The notes under the pieces: generated by a model | The model's database searches: none | Seen by the model: the letters and a program-made list of their open reading frames with translations, nothing else | What the model was told of the DNA's origin: nothing | Program-made: the position numbers and the translations under genes | NCBI GenBank assembly: GCA_029881805.1 | Contig: JAOULW010000002.1 | Span: 308,276-372,275 of the forward strand | From: Candidatus Bathyarchaeota archaeon | GTDB taxonomy: Archaea > Thermoproteota > Bathyarchaeia > Bathyarchaeales > Bathycorpusculaceae | Length of the DNA: 64,000 bases | Reading direction: 5' to 3' | Shown: one piece after another, positions 36,086-45,062 of the stretch | Numbering within the stretch: position 1 is the first letter of the stretch | How the letters are laid out: each line of letters begins with the position of its first letter

Positions 36086-37432
36086 TCATTGAGCTTCGGC
36101 GCAGATGTAGTTCTTATTTTGTAGTTCTAGAGGGCATCCGCCGCCGCATATTCGCAGTTGCGGGCAGTCTTTACATTTTGGCTCTACATAGCCTCTGTTT
36201 CTTATTTGCACTGCAACCGGATGGTTCCATATTTTTTGCCAATCGTCTTTGAGGATGCTACCGAGGCTTTCAAAGTAGCTTTGGCATGGGTAGACATCTC
36301 CATTTGGGCCTACGCACATGTTGATCGTGGCGGCTGAGCATGATTTGACGCCTAAGCCTAATTTGACTGGGTCGAAGCGGCAGTATTGAGTTGGTGTATA
36401 CCATAAGAACTTCAATCCTAGTTGATTGGCTTTGTCGTGAATCTTGGGTAAAATTTCGTTCAATGTCTCAAGCGTTAAGGCGAATTCTTCGCGCACCTTG
36501 TTTGCCTTTCCAGAATAGATTAGGCTGTTACATCCAAAAGCGGCGACTCCAAGTTCTTCAAGAAAGTCTATGGTTTCCAAGAAGTCTGCGGCATTGTATT
36601 TGCTGAGTGTAGTGTTTGTAGTGACATAGATTTGTGTCTGAACAGCATTTTTGATTCCGGCAACTGTTTCTTTCCAGCTTCCTTTGGTCGCGGTCATAAG
36701 ATCATGGATTTTAGGTTTATGGGATTCAAGAGTCACCTGAACAAAATCCAATCCACTTTTCTCAAGTGCGTCAACATAAGCCTTGTCTTTTAGTCTTCTG
36801 CCGTTCGTGATAAGCCCCGTAACCATTCCATTATTCTGAGCGTAGAGCAACAGATCTGACAAATCTTCTCGCAGAGTTGGTTCGCCCCCGGTGAAGGTTA
36901 AGATGAACACGCCAATCTGTTTTAGTTGATCAATGACTTCTTTCCACTGTTCCGTGTTAAGCTCAAAAGTCTCGTGTGGTCCACCAGCGTAGCAGTGAAC
37001 GCAGTTGTTTTGGCATCTAAAAGTAAGTGCCATGTCCATTCGCAACGGTGCTGAGTACTGCTGGGTGAAAGGTTCCACGCTTTCTACATTGAGGAAAGAT
37101 ATAGGACAGACTTTTTCAGTCTGCGCCAGCGTACTAACTGTATAAACAAGTTTTTCATAGTCACTCTGCGCAGTTTTTCGATTTACTCTGTAAATGCGAT
37201 TAATTTTTTTCAAAACAGCATCTTCAGGAATTCCCTGCATGAAAAAATAGGCATAAACGGTTGCAGTTTCGTTGAGATAGAGAACTGTGTTGGCGTTTAT
37301 GACCATAATTCCTTTTCTATCTGGCTCAATGCGAAGCTGAAGTGCCAAACCAGCAAATTTGTCTTTTCCTCTGTAAGTGTAGCGGCCATAAGGAATTTCT
37401 GGTGGTCGGAATATTTTTCGTAAGAAACTCAT
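36086..37432 (-). CDS. Radical SAM/SPASM peptide-modifying enzyme with PqqD-like N-terminus
   Basis: Start set at the ATG at 37432, which overlaps the upstream stop as TAATG; the frame is open further to 37510, but that part is the antiphase of a Cys codon run. 448 residues. N-terminal residues about 35-105 (IMVINANTVLYLNETATVYAYFF...) resemble PqqD-type peptide-binding domains. The radical SAM triad is C140-x3-C144-x2-C147 (RCQNNCVHCYAGG), with LTFTGGEPTLREDL following. The C-terminal SPASM region has about eight cysteines (from SCSAATINMCVGPNGDVYPCQ to CKDCPQLRICGGGCPLEL). This domain set is typical of enzymes that cross-link or modify ribosomal peptides. The coupled upstream gene encodes the likely substrate. 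Confidence 0.9.
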   Translation of the reverse strand: MSFLRKIFRPPEIPYGRYTYRGKDKFAGLALQLRIEPDRKGIMVINANTVLYLNETATVYAYFFMQGIPEDAVLKKINRIYRVNRKTAQSDYEKLVYTVSTLAQTEKVCPISFLNVESVEPFTQQYSAPLRMDMALTFRCQNNCVHCYAGGPHETFELNTEQWKEVIDQLKQIGVFILTFTGGEPTLREDLSDLLLYAQNNGMVTGLITNGRRLKDKAYVDALEKSGLDFVQVTLESHKPKIHDLMTATKGSWKETVAGIKNAVQTQIYVTTNTTLSKYNAADFLETIDFLEELGVAAFGCNSLIYSGKANKVREEFALTLETLNEILPKIHDKANQLGLKFLWYTPTQYCRFDPVKLGLGVKSCSAATINMCVGPNGDVYPCQSYFESLGSILKDDWQKIWNHPVAVQIRNRGYVEPKCKDCPQLRICGGGCPLELQNKNYICAEAQ

Positions 37433-39057
37433 TAACCCACTCCTCCACTTGCACAGGCGCACGCGCACGATACGCAGGCGCATGCACAGGCACAGGCATG
37501 GCAAGCGCACACGCAGGTAGCTCCATGACGTGCAGGTTCATGAGAGGCTTTGGCTGATGGCATTGGGATGATTGCGTTGGCAAACTTTTCTAGATTAGCA
37601 ACTATGTTGCTTGAAGTCTTTTCAACAGCGGTTGCTATGTTGTTCGCGAAGTCGGTGCCTGGAATAGTAGGCGGTTTGACTGATTGGTTGGGAGTTTCCA
37701 CGTTTGGTTTGTACGTAGGATTAGGGTGATAATGATGATAACCGTACCAGTACCATAGCCAGAACGGACTTGGTTCAAAGGCCCTGTCACGGAATGCTGT
37801 TTGAGTGCGCATTTGATGATTGGGGTCGAGCAAGAGCCACAAAAGTTGTTCATCATAAGTCTTTGAGGCTAATTCAGGTGTGCCTGCCTGTTCCACTTGG
37901 TCCCAAGCTTTCGCCACAATTTTTCTGTAATAGTCAATTGTGTCACGTCTGCAATATCCATTAAGTTTTTGTTCGACGGTGTCTCTAAGGAACATCACCA
38001 TCTCTGCCAGTTTTTCTTCGTCAAGGGTTCCGTCTTCCTTGATTGCTTTGAGAAGGTCGATTTCATAATATCGCAGAGGCTTTTCAGGTGTTCCAGTTCC
38101 GTCTTGGAATGGCTGCATGATTTTTAATTTAATCGATGGACTTGTGGACTCAACCCATATGGCTCTTTTTTGAAGGAGGCTGTAGAGGATTTCTGTGACT
38201 ATTTTTGTGGGCTTCATGTCTAGAATATATGAGGCTTCCACTGCGGTTAAGCCGCGTCTTATTCCAAGTGTTTCCATGCTGATCTTAGGTATCAGATACG
38301 GCTTCTTGCGAGCTACATATATGACAGTGCCTATTCCGCAGAAGAAAACCCCGAGGATAAAGAGTGCAATTCCATACTGTTGGAAAAAAGCTACTATGCC
38401 ACTTGGTTTTGTATCATAACGCTGTACGTATTCTTTTGGAAAAGAAACTCCAAACGAATATTGCTGATTGGGAGCGAGGTCTTGTCTTTGCCAAAAGACT
38501 GCCAATCGACCGTCAGGCTCAAGCAGCGTGCTGTTCCAGTTGACTGATGTGCCAACCATGCTTGAATTGACTCCAAGGGGCAACACGATAAGCACACGTA
38601 AGTCATACACCCTTGCTGTTTCCCACCAGGTAGGTTTGAACTCCATGCCGACATTAGTTTGATTGTCTTCGTAGATCATGTGCGCGACATTGGTAATCAC
38701 AGTAAACCAAACAGTCTGCCCAGCAGCCACTGGAGAGGCGAGGTTGACTTGGACTTTGTAGTCGGTTCCTGAGCTTGCATCTGAGGTCGTCAATAGGTGT
38801 CCATTCTGGTCTGTGGCATTGCCAATTGTGAAGTCGCGGTTAGGTTGGCCAACAGAAACCCAGGTGATGTTTGGACCTGAATCTAATGTTATGCTTATGT
38901 TGTAGAAGAGGTCTATAGTCCCGTCTTCCATTATCCATATCTTGACCCATTCTTGGTTAACATGGTACTGTCTCTCTTGTGCTGAAACGCAGTTTAAGAA
39001 CACTATTGACAAAAAACCAATTGTGAGTAGAAGGATGAGAAGATGTCTTTTCACCAT
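37432..39057 (-). CDS. DUF2207-like membrane protein with a Cys-Ala tail, candidate modification substrate
   Basis: A 541-residue protein. A signal peptide (residues 4-26, LLILLLTIGFLSIVFLNCVSA) is followed by an extracellular beta domain (about 30-225, many sequons), one membrane segment (about 232-250, IALFILGVFFCGIGTVIYVA), then a cytoplasmic winged-helix-like region (LTAVEASYILDMKPTKIVTEIL). After an aromatic and His/Pro stretch (FWLWYWYGYHHYHP) and an amphipathic linker, the end carries ten cysteines at 515-535, almost all in C-A pairs, and finishes SGGVG. The layout matches DUF2207 proteins, which often carry low-complexity tails. The tail is predicted to be cytoplasmic, where the coupled radical SAM enzyme acts. 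Confidence 0.8.
   Translation of the reverse strand: MVKRHLLILLLTIGFLSIVFLNCVSAQERQYHVNQEWVKIWIMEDGTIDLFYNISITLDSGPNITWVSVGQPNRDFTIGNATDQNGHLLTTSDASSGTDYKVQVNLASPVAAGQTVWFTVITNVAHMIYEDNQTNVGMEFKPTWWETARVYDLRVLIVLPLGVNSSMVGTSVNWNSTLLEPDGRLAVFWQRQDLAPNQQYSFGVSFPKEYVQRYDTKPSGIVAFFQQYGIALFILGVFFCGIGTVIYVARKKPYLIPKISMETLGIRRGLTAVEASYILDMKPTKIVTEILYSLLQKRAIWVESTSPSIKLKIMQPFQDGTGTPEKPLRYYEIDLLKAIKEDGTLDEEKLAEMVMFLRDTVEQKLNGYCRRDTIDYYRKIVAKAWDQVEQAGTPELASKTYDEQLLWLLLDPNHQMRTQTAFRDRAFEPSPFWLWYWYGYHHYHPNPTYKPNVETPNQSVKPPTIPGTDFANNIATAVEKTSSNIVANLEKFANAIIPMPSAKASHEPARHGATCVCACHACACACACVSCACACASGGVG
37453..37515 (-). repeat. Cys-Ala codon repeat (10 Cys in 21 residues)
   Basis: Codes for Cys at residues 515, 517, 519, 522, 524, 526, 528, 531, 533 and 535, separated mainly by Ala, with His-Ala and Val-Ser spacers at two places and Val at one. 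Both TGT/TGC and several Ala codons are used, so it is not simple DNA slippage; the protein pattern appears to be selected. Confidence 0.85.
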
Positions 39058-39389
39058 TTTGGCTCCTCAGTTACCTCGAACGTGTGTCCACAATAAGTGC
39101 AAGTTGCATATGGCACGCCTGACATAATTTTGATTTTGCTAGCGTCTACGGAAGCTGAACAGTTGGGGCACTTAAGTGCAACCGCTTTCATTTCTCCAGA
39201 GAATTCCAATCGTTGAACTGTTGTTTTGGGCTGTTTTGCGATGTAATAAACTATTCCGAAGCCAACAACGAATAGCAAGCCAGAAACGATTAGTCGGGTT
39301 GGTGCGTAAACTGAGGCTAGAGCAAATATGATACCAAAAAAGAAAAGAACCGCAACAGCAATCACACCCAACGCAGTTATTATTTTCAC
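39051..39389 (-). CDS. Two-helix membrane protein with C-terminal zinc ribbon
   Basis: A 112-residue protein: membrane segments at about 5-28 and 33-51, then a zinc ribbon with C74-P-N-C77 and C97-T-Y-C100. It overlaps the start of the DUF2207-like gene by seven bases, so it opens the operon with the radical SAM gene. A zinc ribbon beside the membrane could recruit the enzyme or tail; this is inference. Confidence 0.75.
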   Translation of the reverse strand: MKIITALGVIAVAVLFFFGIIFALASVYAPTRLIVSGLLFVVGFGIVYYIAKQPKTTVQRLEFSGEMKAVALKCPNCSASVDASKIKIMSGVPYATCTYCGHTFEVTEEPKW

Positions 39390-39410
39390 AAATAGGTTTG
39401 GTGCAACATC

Positions 39411-39557
39411 TTACAATTTAATCTTGCCCTCACAATTGAAGACTCTGACTGTCGCTTTGAAAGGCTCTGGCCCTTCTGCATATGGATTGGACTTTGATTT
39501 CTTGGAGTCTTTATCGGCGTCTTGAGAACATGAGTTCTCGGGTCGATTTTTGGCGTA
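39411..39557 (-). pseudogene. Start-less short coding-like stretch after AlaRS
   Basis: In the same frame as AlaRS, just past its TAA stop, an open stretch reads ...SQDADKDSKKSKSNPYAEGP, then PFKATVRVFNCEGKIKL and a stop. The end has the look of a conserved small archaeal protein (NPYAEGPEPFKATVRVFNCEG). There is no ATG, GTG or TTG in frame; an ATG at about 39531 in another frame suggests a frameshift near the start. Could be a decayed small gene or a product with a non-standard start. Confidence 0.3.
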
Positions 39558-42350
39558 TTATGGTCTTAGTTGCTTCATCAATGTTTCTTCAGCCTTTTCA
39601 ACCGCTTTCTTCAGCTTTTCTACTTGTGTTCCTCCCCCTTGGGCGAAGTTGAGCTTTCCGCCGCCTCCGCCGCCTATTATTGCTGACGCTTCGTTAACTA
39701 TTTCATTAGCATTTACGCCCTTTTCAAGCGCAGTTTTTCCAGCCATAGCCATTATTCTCGCGTTTTTTCCGTCCGCCCCGAAGAATATGGTGACTGTTGC
39801 TTCATCCCTTTTAATTATCTCATTTGCCGTCTGAATCATGCGGTCAACATCAATTGATTCCTTGAAATCACGAAGCACAAGTTTGACGCCTCCCATTTCC
39901 TTAATTTTTTCGGCTTTTTTTGCTCCTAAACCAGCACTTTCGCGTTCTGCCAACTCCTTGATGAGCTTCTTTCTTTCCAGGTTTGCCTCTTTCAAATCTT
40001 TGACAAGTCTTTGTGCTGTTTTGTCCAATTTCTCAAGTGGAGCATTCAGAATTTCTGAAACCTTCCAGAGCAATTGCTCATTCTTTTGCACGACTTTTAC
40101 TGCTGGAATTCCAGTAGAATAGACGAGTCTTTCTACGCCATCTTGAATCCTTTCCGCATGGATTATTTTGATGAATCCAATTTCGCCAGTGCTTTTCAAA
40201 TGCGTTCCAGCGCAAGCCTCAACATCCCAGTCTCCAGTCTTCACGACACGAATTTCTTTTCCAGGAACCGCCCCTCCCTGATACAGCCTAAATCCATATA
40301 GGCTTTCTGCTTCGGTCCGCGACATCCAAACAGTCTCAACAGGCATGTTCTGCAAAATCGCTTGATTTGCCAACTCCTCTATCTTGTACACTTCTTCAAG
40401 CGTCAGTCTACGGTAATGTGAAATGTCAAGCCTAGAACTTTCAACACCCTTCTGCGTTCCAAACTGCCAAACATGCTGCCCAAGCACTCGTCTCGCTGCA
40501 CCATTAATCAAGTGAGTAGCCGTGTGAGCTTTCATGAGGCCAGATCTTCTGTCCCAATCAATCGCTCCTTTGATTGTGCTGCCTTCTTGAGGGGCAACAG
40601 GAACTTTCATCTTGTGAACAATTACTTTGCCGACTTTCTTGACATTAGCGACCTCGATTTTGTTTCCTTCGAATGTTAGGTGTCCATTGTCTGCTGGTTG
40701 TCCCCCGCCCTCTGGATAGAAGCATGTTCTGTCTAAAACAATATATTCGCCATCTATCACTTTGAGAACTTTAGCCTCAAACTCTGTCAGATACTGGTCT
40801 TCATAGTATAGTTTTTCTGTTTCGGGCATGCCCGTCACTGCCGTTTCAAGCCATTCTTCAGCTTCTGTCTCCTCTTCAACGGGTTTGGATTCTTGCATGT
40901 GTCTCTGGGCAATCAGAACATAGAAGTTCTCTGGGATTTCCGCCTTTAAGTCTTCACTTTCTGCGACTTGTTTAACAATGTCTGGCGGAAGCCCATGAGA
41001 ATCATATAGCTCCGTCAAAGTTTCAACAGGAATTTCGTGCACATTTTTCGTTTTCAACTCATTAGAAATGCGCTTTACCAGTCCCTCGCCTCTCTTGATT
41101 GTTTCTTGGAATTTCTCCTCTTCAACTGAGAGCATCTCCATTATTTCGTTTCGCATTTCCATAAGATGCGGATAATCCTTAGACCAGAAGTTGATTTGCA
41201 TGTCCATAATGTCATAAAGTCTATCCGTAATGTCAAGCGTTTTCAGGAATCTGAATATTCTGCGGAAGAGGAGCCTTGCCAAATACCCTTCTTGAATGTT
41301 TGATGGAACTACGCCCTCGGAGAGTATGAAGCTTAAGCACTTTGTATGGTCTGCAACCGCGAAAACGTTCTCTATTGGAAGCAGAAACTTGTCCAATTCA
41401 TTCGTGTCCATGTCAACAATTTCTGCTATTTTCCTTCGCGCTTCCCATTTACTAATCGTCTTGTCCCAGCTAACTAAGCCTGAGACATTGGCCACTTTCA
41501 CGAGTAAATCATTGTCAATTTTGCTTATACTAGCCATTTCGAAAATTTTGTCAAGCAAGTCGCCGTAGATGGCGTGAAAACCGCTTGGTACACCTTGAGA
41601 AAGCCATGCGTATCGGTCTATGCCGTAACCAGTGTCAACAGTTCGTATCGGTAGTCTGACAAGTTCATTGTTAACAACCTTATACTGCATAAAGACAAGT
41701 GTGGCAACCTCCAGTCCCCGAATGATGCATTCCACGCATGGTCCAGCGTTTCCGCCTCCAGACCAGATTTCCTCTTTGTAATTCACTTCTTCGGGTTTCA
41801 CGCCCAAATCGCTGGTAACGAATTCGTGATGATATCTTACCGTTTGGTCTTTCCAGTAGACTTCCTTCTCGGACGAGTTGAATGCATGATGCCCGCCCAT
41901 CTCAAAAATTGTCATATACTTTCCGAAAGTCGGGCCGGTGTTGGCTATGTCCACCAGACGAATGCATGGCTGAACTATGACAAGCGGATTTGCAGGTGGA
42001 GGAGCAATACCCTCTGTGACATACGGTTGGAAATCGATTATGCTTGCGTGTGTTAGGTAAATGTCGTCTCTCCACCTCGCTACAACGGGATACGGTTTCA
42101 CACGAGCATGCCCACGCTTATCAAAAAATGACATGAACGCCTCTCGCATCTCACGTAAACTATAGCTTTTCTTAGTCGGCGGATTACCTATGAAAGAGTA
42201 AGAGTCACAACCGTCAGGTCTTGCCTCTCCACAAGTTTCTTGTTCCGGATTCTGCGTCCAAAAATATTGTCCGCACTTTGGACAGAGCTTTCTAACGTAG
42301 CCTGATTCTTTGAAGAATGGAAGTCTGTATTCCTCTTCTGGAAACTTCAA
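39558..42350 (-). CDS. alaS: Alanyl-tRNA synthetase, archaeal type
   Basis: A 930-residue class II synthetase. It begins with the archaeal N-terminal zinc module CPKCGQYFW...CGEARPDGC. The catalytic core has FFDKRGHARVKPYPVVARWRDD, VIVQPCIRLVDIANTGPTFGKY and the motif 3 region with GYGIDRYAW. The editing domain has HTATHLINGAAR and CAGTHLKSTGEIG (the HxxxH and CxxxH zinc ligands). The C-terminal DHHA1 domain ends in SAIIGGGGGGKLNFAQGG. All parts are intact and of full length. Next on the same strand, after 168 bases, comes the membrane-protein/radical SAM operon. Confidence 0.97.
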   Translation of the reverse strand: MKFPEEEYRLPFFKESGYVRKLCPKCGQYFWTQNPEQETCGEARPDGCDSYSFIGNPPTKKSYSLREMREAFMSFFDKRGHARVKPYPVVARWRDDIYLTHASIIDFQPYVTEGIAPPPANPLVIVQPCIRLVDIANTGPTFGKYMTIFEMGGHHAFNSSEKEVYWKDQTVRYHHEFVTSDLGVKPEEVNYKEEIWSGGGNAGPCVECIIRGLEVATLVFMQYKVVNNELVRLPIRTVDTGYGIDRYAWLSQGVPSGFHAIYGDLLDKIFEMASISKIDNDLLVKVANVSGLVSWDKTISKWEARRKIAEIVDMDTNELDKFLLPIENVFAVADHTKCLSFILSEGVVPSNIQEGYLARLLFRRIFRFLKTLDITDRLYDIMDMQINFWSKDYPHLMEMRNEIMEMLSVEEEKFQETIKRGEGLVKRISNELKTKNVHEIPVETLTELYDSHGLPPDIVKQVAESEDLKAEIPENFYVLIAQRHMQESKPVEEETEAEEWLETAVTGMPETEKLYYEDQYLTEFEAKVLKVIDGEYIVLDRTCFYPEGGGQPADNGHLTFEGNKIEVANVKKVGKVIVHKMKVPVAPQEGSTIKGAIDWDRRSGLMKAHTATHLINGAARRVLGQHVWQFGTQKGVESSRLDISHYRRLTLEEVYKIEELANQAILQNMPVETVWMSRTEAESLYGFRLYQGGAVPGKEIRVVKTGDWDVEACAGTHLKSTGEIGFIKIIHAERIQDGVERLVYSTGIPAVKVVQKNEQLLWKVSEILNAPLEKLDKTAQRLVKDLKEANLERKKLIKELAERESAGLGAKKAEKIKEMGGVKLVLRDFKESIDVDRMIQTANEIIKRDEATVTIFFGADGKNARIMAMAGKTALEKGVNANEIVNEASAIIGGGGGGKLNFAQGGGTQVEKLKKAVEKAEETLMKQLRP

Positions 42351-42426
42351 TGTTCAGACACTCCAATGACCGCTTAATTTCGAGTTTTCAATGGATTAAC
42401 GAGGCACGAACATTTAAACTATTTCG

Positions 42427-42864
42427 CTACTCTACGTATTCTTCTTCCTGCCATCTAGCGGCGACATTTTTTGCCACATAACCATCGATGAAAGCGGTGA
42501 TAATGAACAAAACTGTTGTAGTGGCTAATTTTGGAATTAAAAAGTTTACAAAAAAGTTTACAAACATTGTCGGAATGTGTGCTATAATTAATACGAAAAA
42601 TAGAACAAGACCATGAGCTAAAACTCTTTCCCAATCTGTTTTTACATACATAGACCATATTTTTTCTGTTAAAAAGACGTTAAGACCACCCAGAATGAAA
42701 AAGAGTATAATAATACCTAGTACTAAGCCTATGAAAGACGCTATAGATACTAGCAGCACAAAAGTGATAACCCATACAAATCCTAAGCCTAGAAAAATGA
42801 GAGAAAACAATATTCCATGTAAAAAGTATCTGGATAATAGGAATTTCCATGAGTGCTCTTCCAT
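42427..42864 (-). CDS. Four-helix membrane protein, function unknown
   Basis: About 145 residues from MEEHSWKFLLSRY (an upstream TTG at 42888 is possible). It has four hydrophobic segments (from residues about 15, 38, 85, 112) and an acidic C-terminus WQEEEYVE. The arrangement resembles small archaeal membrane proteins near translation genes, but no family is recognised. Confidence 0.6.
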   Translation of the reverse strand: MEEHSWKFLLSRYFLHGILFSLIFLGLGFVWVITFVLLVSIASFIGLVLGIIILFFILGGLNVFLTEKIWSMYVKTDWERVLAHGLVLFFVLIIAHIPTMFVNFFVNFLIPKLATTTVLFIITAFIDGYVAKNVAARWQEEEYVE

Positions 42865-42979
42865 AGCGTGCACAAGTAACAATTTCAACTATAGATATTA
42901 ATAATTTGTGCCAGCAAATACCTAACTATAAGTTTACAATGGGATGCACTCTAGAAGCTGCTAAACCTCAAAGCATTTG

Positions 42980-43288
42980 TTATCCAAGTTTTAAGCCGAG
43001 TAGAAAGCCTACTAGAAAGCTTCCAGCAAATGGTATAAGAGATATTGCGCCGATGAGCCATGAAAATGCTGAGCCTGCCATCCCAAGGAAATCTGTTAGT
43101 GCGTTCCATAATGCCTCATAATTTATGTTTAGTATTCCTTGTGTGCCCAGATAGACGAGCGCGATTAGGAACAAGCCTATCAAAATTATTATGAGTTTAC
43201 TTATCTTCTTGAGGGCATATCCGACTATGAAGCCGCCTACTCCGCCTATGCCCAGCTGGTAAGCAAGTGGGGATAAAACTTCGCTCAT
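42980..43288 (-). CDS. FUN14 family membrane protein
   Basis: A 102-residue protein. PLAYQLGIGGVGGFIVGYALKKISKLI is the FUN14 signature, followed by a Gly-rich second helix and GSFLVGFLLGLKLG at the end. Prokaryotic FUN14 proteins are small membrane proteins of unknown function. Monocistronic. Confidence 0.85.
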   Translation of the reverse strand: MSEVLSPLAYQLGIGGVGGFIVGYALKKISKLIIILIGLFLIALVYLGTQGILNINYEALWNALTDFLGMAGSAFSWLIGAISLIPFAGSFLVGFLLGLKLG

Positions 43289-43391
43289 CCTAATCTTTCT
43301 CTTGTCTTGCTATCACAAATTTGATTTAAATGTATTTTGCTAATAAAATACGGAGCATGTCGCACTGAGGAGGTGAAAAACCACGGATTTA

Positions 43392-43628
43392 TTGGACATA
43401 TACATCCTAAACCTTGTGCTAACCTTGGGCATGTTTGCCGTTCTAGTTTTCCGAGCGTGGATTGAACTGAAGAATTATCGCATGGTTTGGCAAGAACTAG
43501 AATGGCGACAAACATATCGAACTATGGGACGAGTCCTCAAGGCAGAGAAAGATCTGTTCTCAAAAGTAGAAGGCGGCGAGGAACTGTATCGCATGTTGTG
43601 CGAGATATTCAAAGTCGACGAAGGCTGA
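43392..43628 (+). CDS. Small single-pass membrane protein, TTG start
   Basis: A 78-residue protein: hydrophobic segment at about 4-23 (ILNLVLTLGMFAVLVFRAWI), then a basic/acidic helix (VWQELEWRQTYRTMGRVLKAEKDLF), ending in an acidic EIFKVDEG. GAGGAGG lies at 43367-43373, which is 18 bases from the TTG, farther than usual; no closer in-frame ATG or GTG exists. The stop is two bases from the convergent TiaS stop. Confidence 0.5.
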   Translation: MDIYILNLVLTLGMFAVLVFRAWIELKNYRMVWQELEWRQTYRTMGRVLKAEKDLFSKVEGGEELYRMLCEIFKVDEG

Positions 43629-43630
43629 AT

Positions 43631-44971
43631 CTAAGGAAAATGCCAATTCTCAATCAACTTCTTAATCGTCGAGTGGCGCTTCTCCATTCCATAACGCCTA
43701 AAAGGTTTGGTCAAATGCCTCTGAGACCTCGGGGAAGTCATGTAGAGACCTTTTCTCATTTCACGTCTAATTTTGACCTCAATTTTGTCAAGGTCTGCGT
43801 ATCGCGCGCCGCATTTATCACATCTAAAACCTTTGTCTTTTCCCATGGACTTCAGGCGCTTGCCACACTTTGAACAAATCGGATTTTGATAGACAGTTTT
43901 CGGCGCAAGCCCTAGCAGTCGAATTTTCTCAAGGTTTATCGTTAGAGGATTATTCTGCTGTGGCTTGCGGATCCCTCCATAAACTTCCACATCATCACCT
44001 AAAATCAATTTACTCGCAACCTTGCGAAGCGCACCAGTAGGTTCATAAGCTGCGCAATCAATTTGCCCACTTTCATCCTTGATCGAAAAAATTACATGCC
44101 TTCTTGGAATCACTCTCGGTTTTGATGAGACTGTTCCCTTTGCAATAACTGGATGATAAGCGCTTGTCTGGCTGATTTTTTTAACTCGTTTTAGGTGAGC
44201 GTCTGTTCCTTGATTGGTGCGAAAAATCACCCACCTCTCCACAGGCTCAAGCGGTTTAACCATTTCGAACGCATTCTTTACAATCTCTGACGTTTCACCG
44301 CGTATGCCGAAAAGAATAGGGTCGGCTCCTCGCGGTGTAATGATGACTCTGTTCTTTTCCAAGTCAACGTTATTAAAAGTGTAAGGTTCTGTTGCCTTAT
44401 CCATTTCAAAAATCGAGGCCTCATCAACTTGTCTTTTCAGGCCATAATTCTCTGGAATGCGGTACGCAAGAATCTCGTATGTATGGTCTTCATGAAGTAT
44501 TTCACCAACTGCGGCTAAGCCTCCAATTATTCCCCTCCCTCTCTTGAAGCCTATGGCTTCAGCGCCAAATTTTTTCAGAAGCCTCTTCGCATCTTTCATG
44601 CTTGCAATTCCAGTTATCGTTTTTTTGGCAAAAATCTTGAGTTCTCTTGGAATTTTTGCTTTCTCAAAAAAGACTATTCCAGGATCTGTGTTTTCACACT
44701 CCAAATCTGAACATTCTTCCACAGTGTTAACTACGGTCTCTTTGATTTCATTCTGAAATTTTCCTTCATACCGTATTCGTAGGCACAGTGCCCCATTTCC
44801 TCTTGTTTTCCATGGAACGTTGGGATTAAGTCTAACTAGATTCGGATAATCTACAAATTCAGCTCCTAGCGTTAGCAGTTTTTCCACGAGAAGAGCAGCA
44901 ACATACGTCGTACATCCCTTTCTTGTCGAATCAGTGTCGTCCAGTCCAATGTGCATTGCTCTAATAGACAT
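43631..44971 (-). CDS. tiaS: tRNA(Ile2) 2-agmatinylcytidine synthetase
   Basis: A 446-residue protein. It starts MSIRAMHIGLDDTDSTRKGCTTY, the TiaS catalytic opening, and continues with VDYPNLVRLNPNVPWKTRGNGA. An OB-fold domain (VSSKPRVIPRRHVIFSIKDESGQIDCAAYEP) is followed by a zinc ribbon (CSKCGKRLKS, CDKCG). It attaches agmatine to C34 of tRNA-Ile (CAU) so that it reads AUA, an archaeal function. The C-terminal tail is basic, as expected for tRNA binding. Monocistronic. Confidence 0.93.
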   Translation of the reverse strand: MSIRAMHIGLDDTDSTRKGCTTYVAALLVEKLLTLGAEFVDYPNLVRLNPNVPWKTRGNGALCLRIRYEGKFQNEIKETVVNTVEECSDLECENTDPGIVFFEKAKIPRELKIFAKKTITGIASMKDAKRLLKKFGAEAIGFKRGRGIIGGLAAVGEILHEDHTYEILAYRIPENYGLKRQVDEASIFEMDKATEPYTFNNVDLEKNRVIITPRGADPILFGIRGETSEIVKNAFEMVKPLEPVERWVIFRTNQGTDAHLKRVKKISQTSAYHPVIAKGTVSSKPRVIPRRHVIFSIKDESGQIDCAAYEPTGALRKVASKLILGDDVEVYGGIRKPQQNNPLTINLEKIRLLGLAPKTVYQNPICSKCGKRLKSMGKDKGFRCDKCGARYADLDKIEVKIRREMRKGLYMTSPRSQRHLTKPFRRYGMEKRHSTIKKLIENWHFP

Positions 44972-45062
44972 TTATTTGCAACCTATTCCACAAACAAATT
45001 ACTGATTAGAATACTGAGTGGTAAAAGGATTTTTTGTGTGAATAAAAAAGAGGATGTGCTTG

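Noticed and set aside
37433..37510. N-terminal extension of the radical SAM protein (Cys/Arg-rich)
   Set aside because: It is an out-of-phase reading of the Cys-Ala codons; the TAATG overlap gives a better start.
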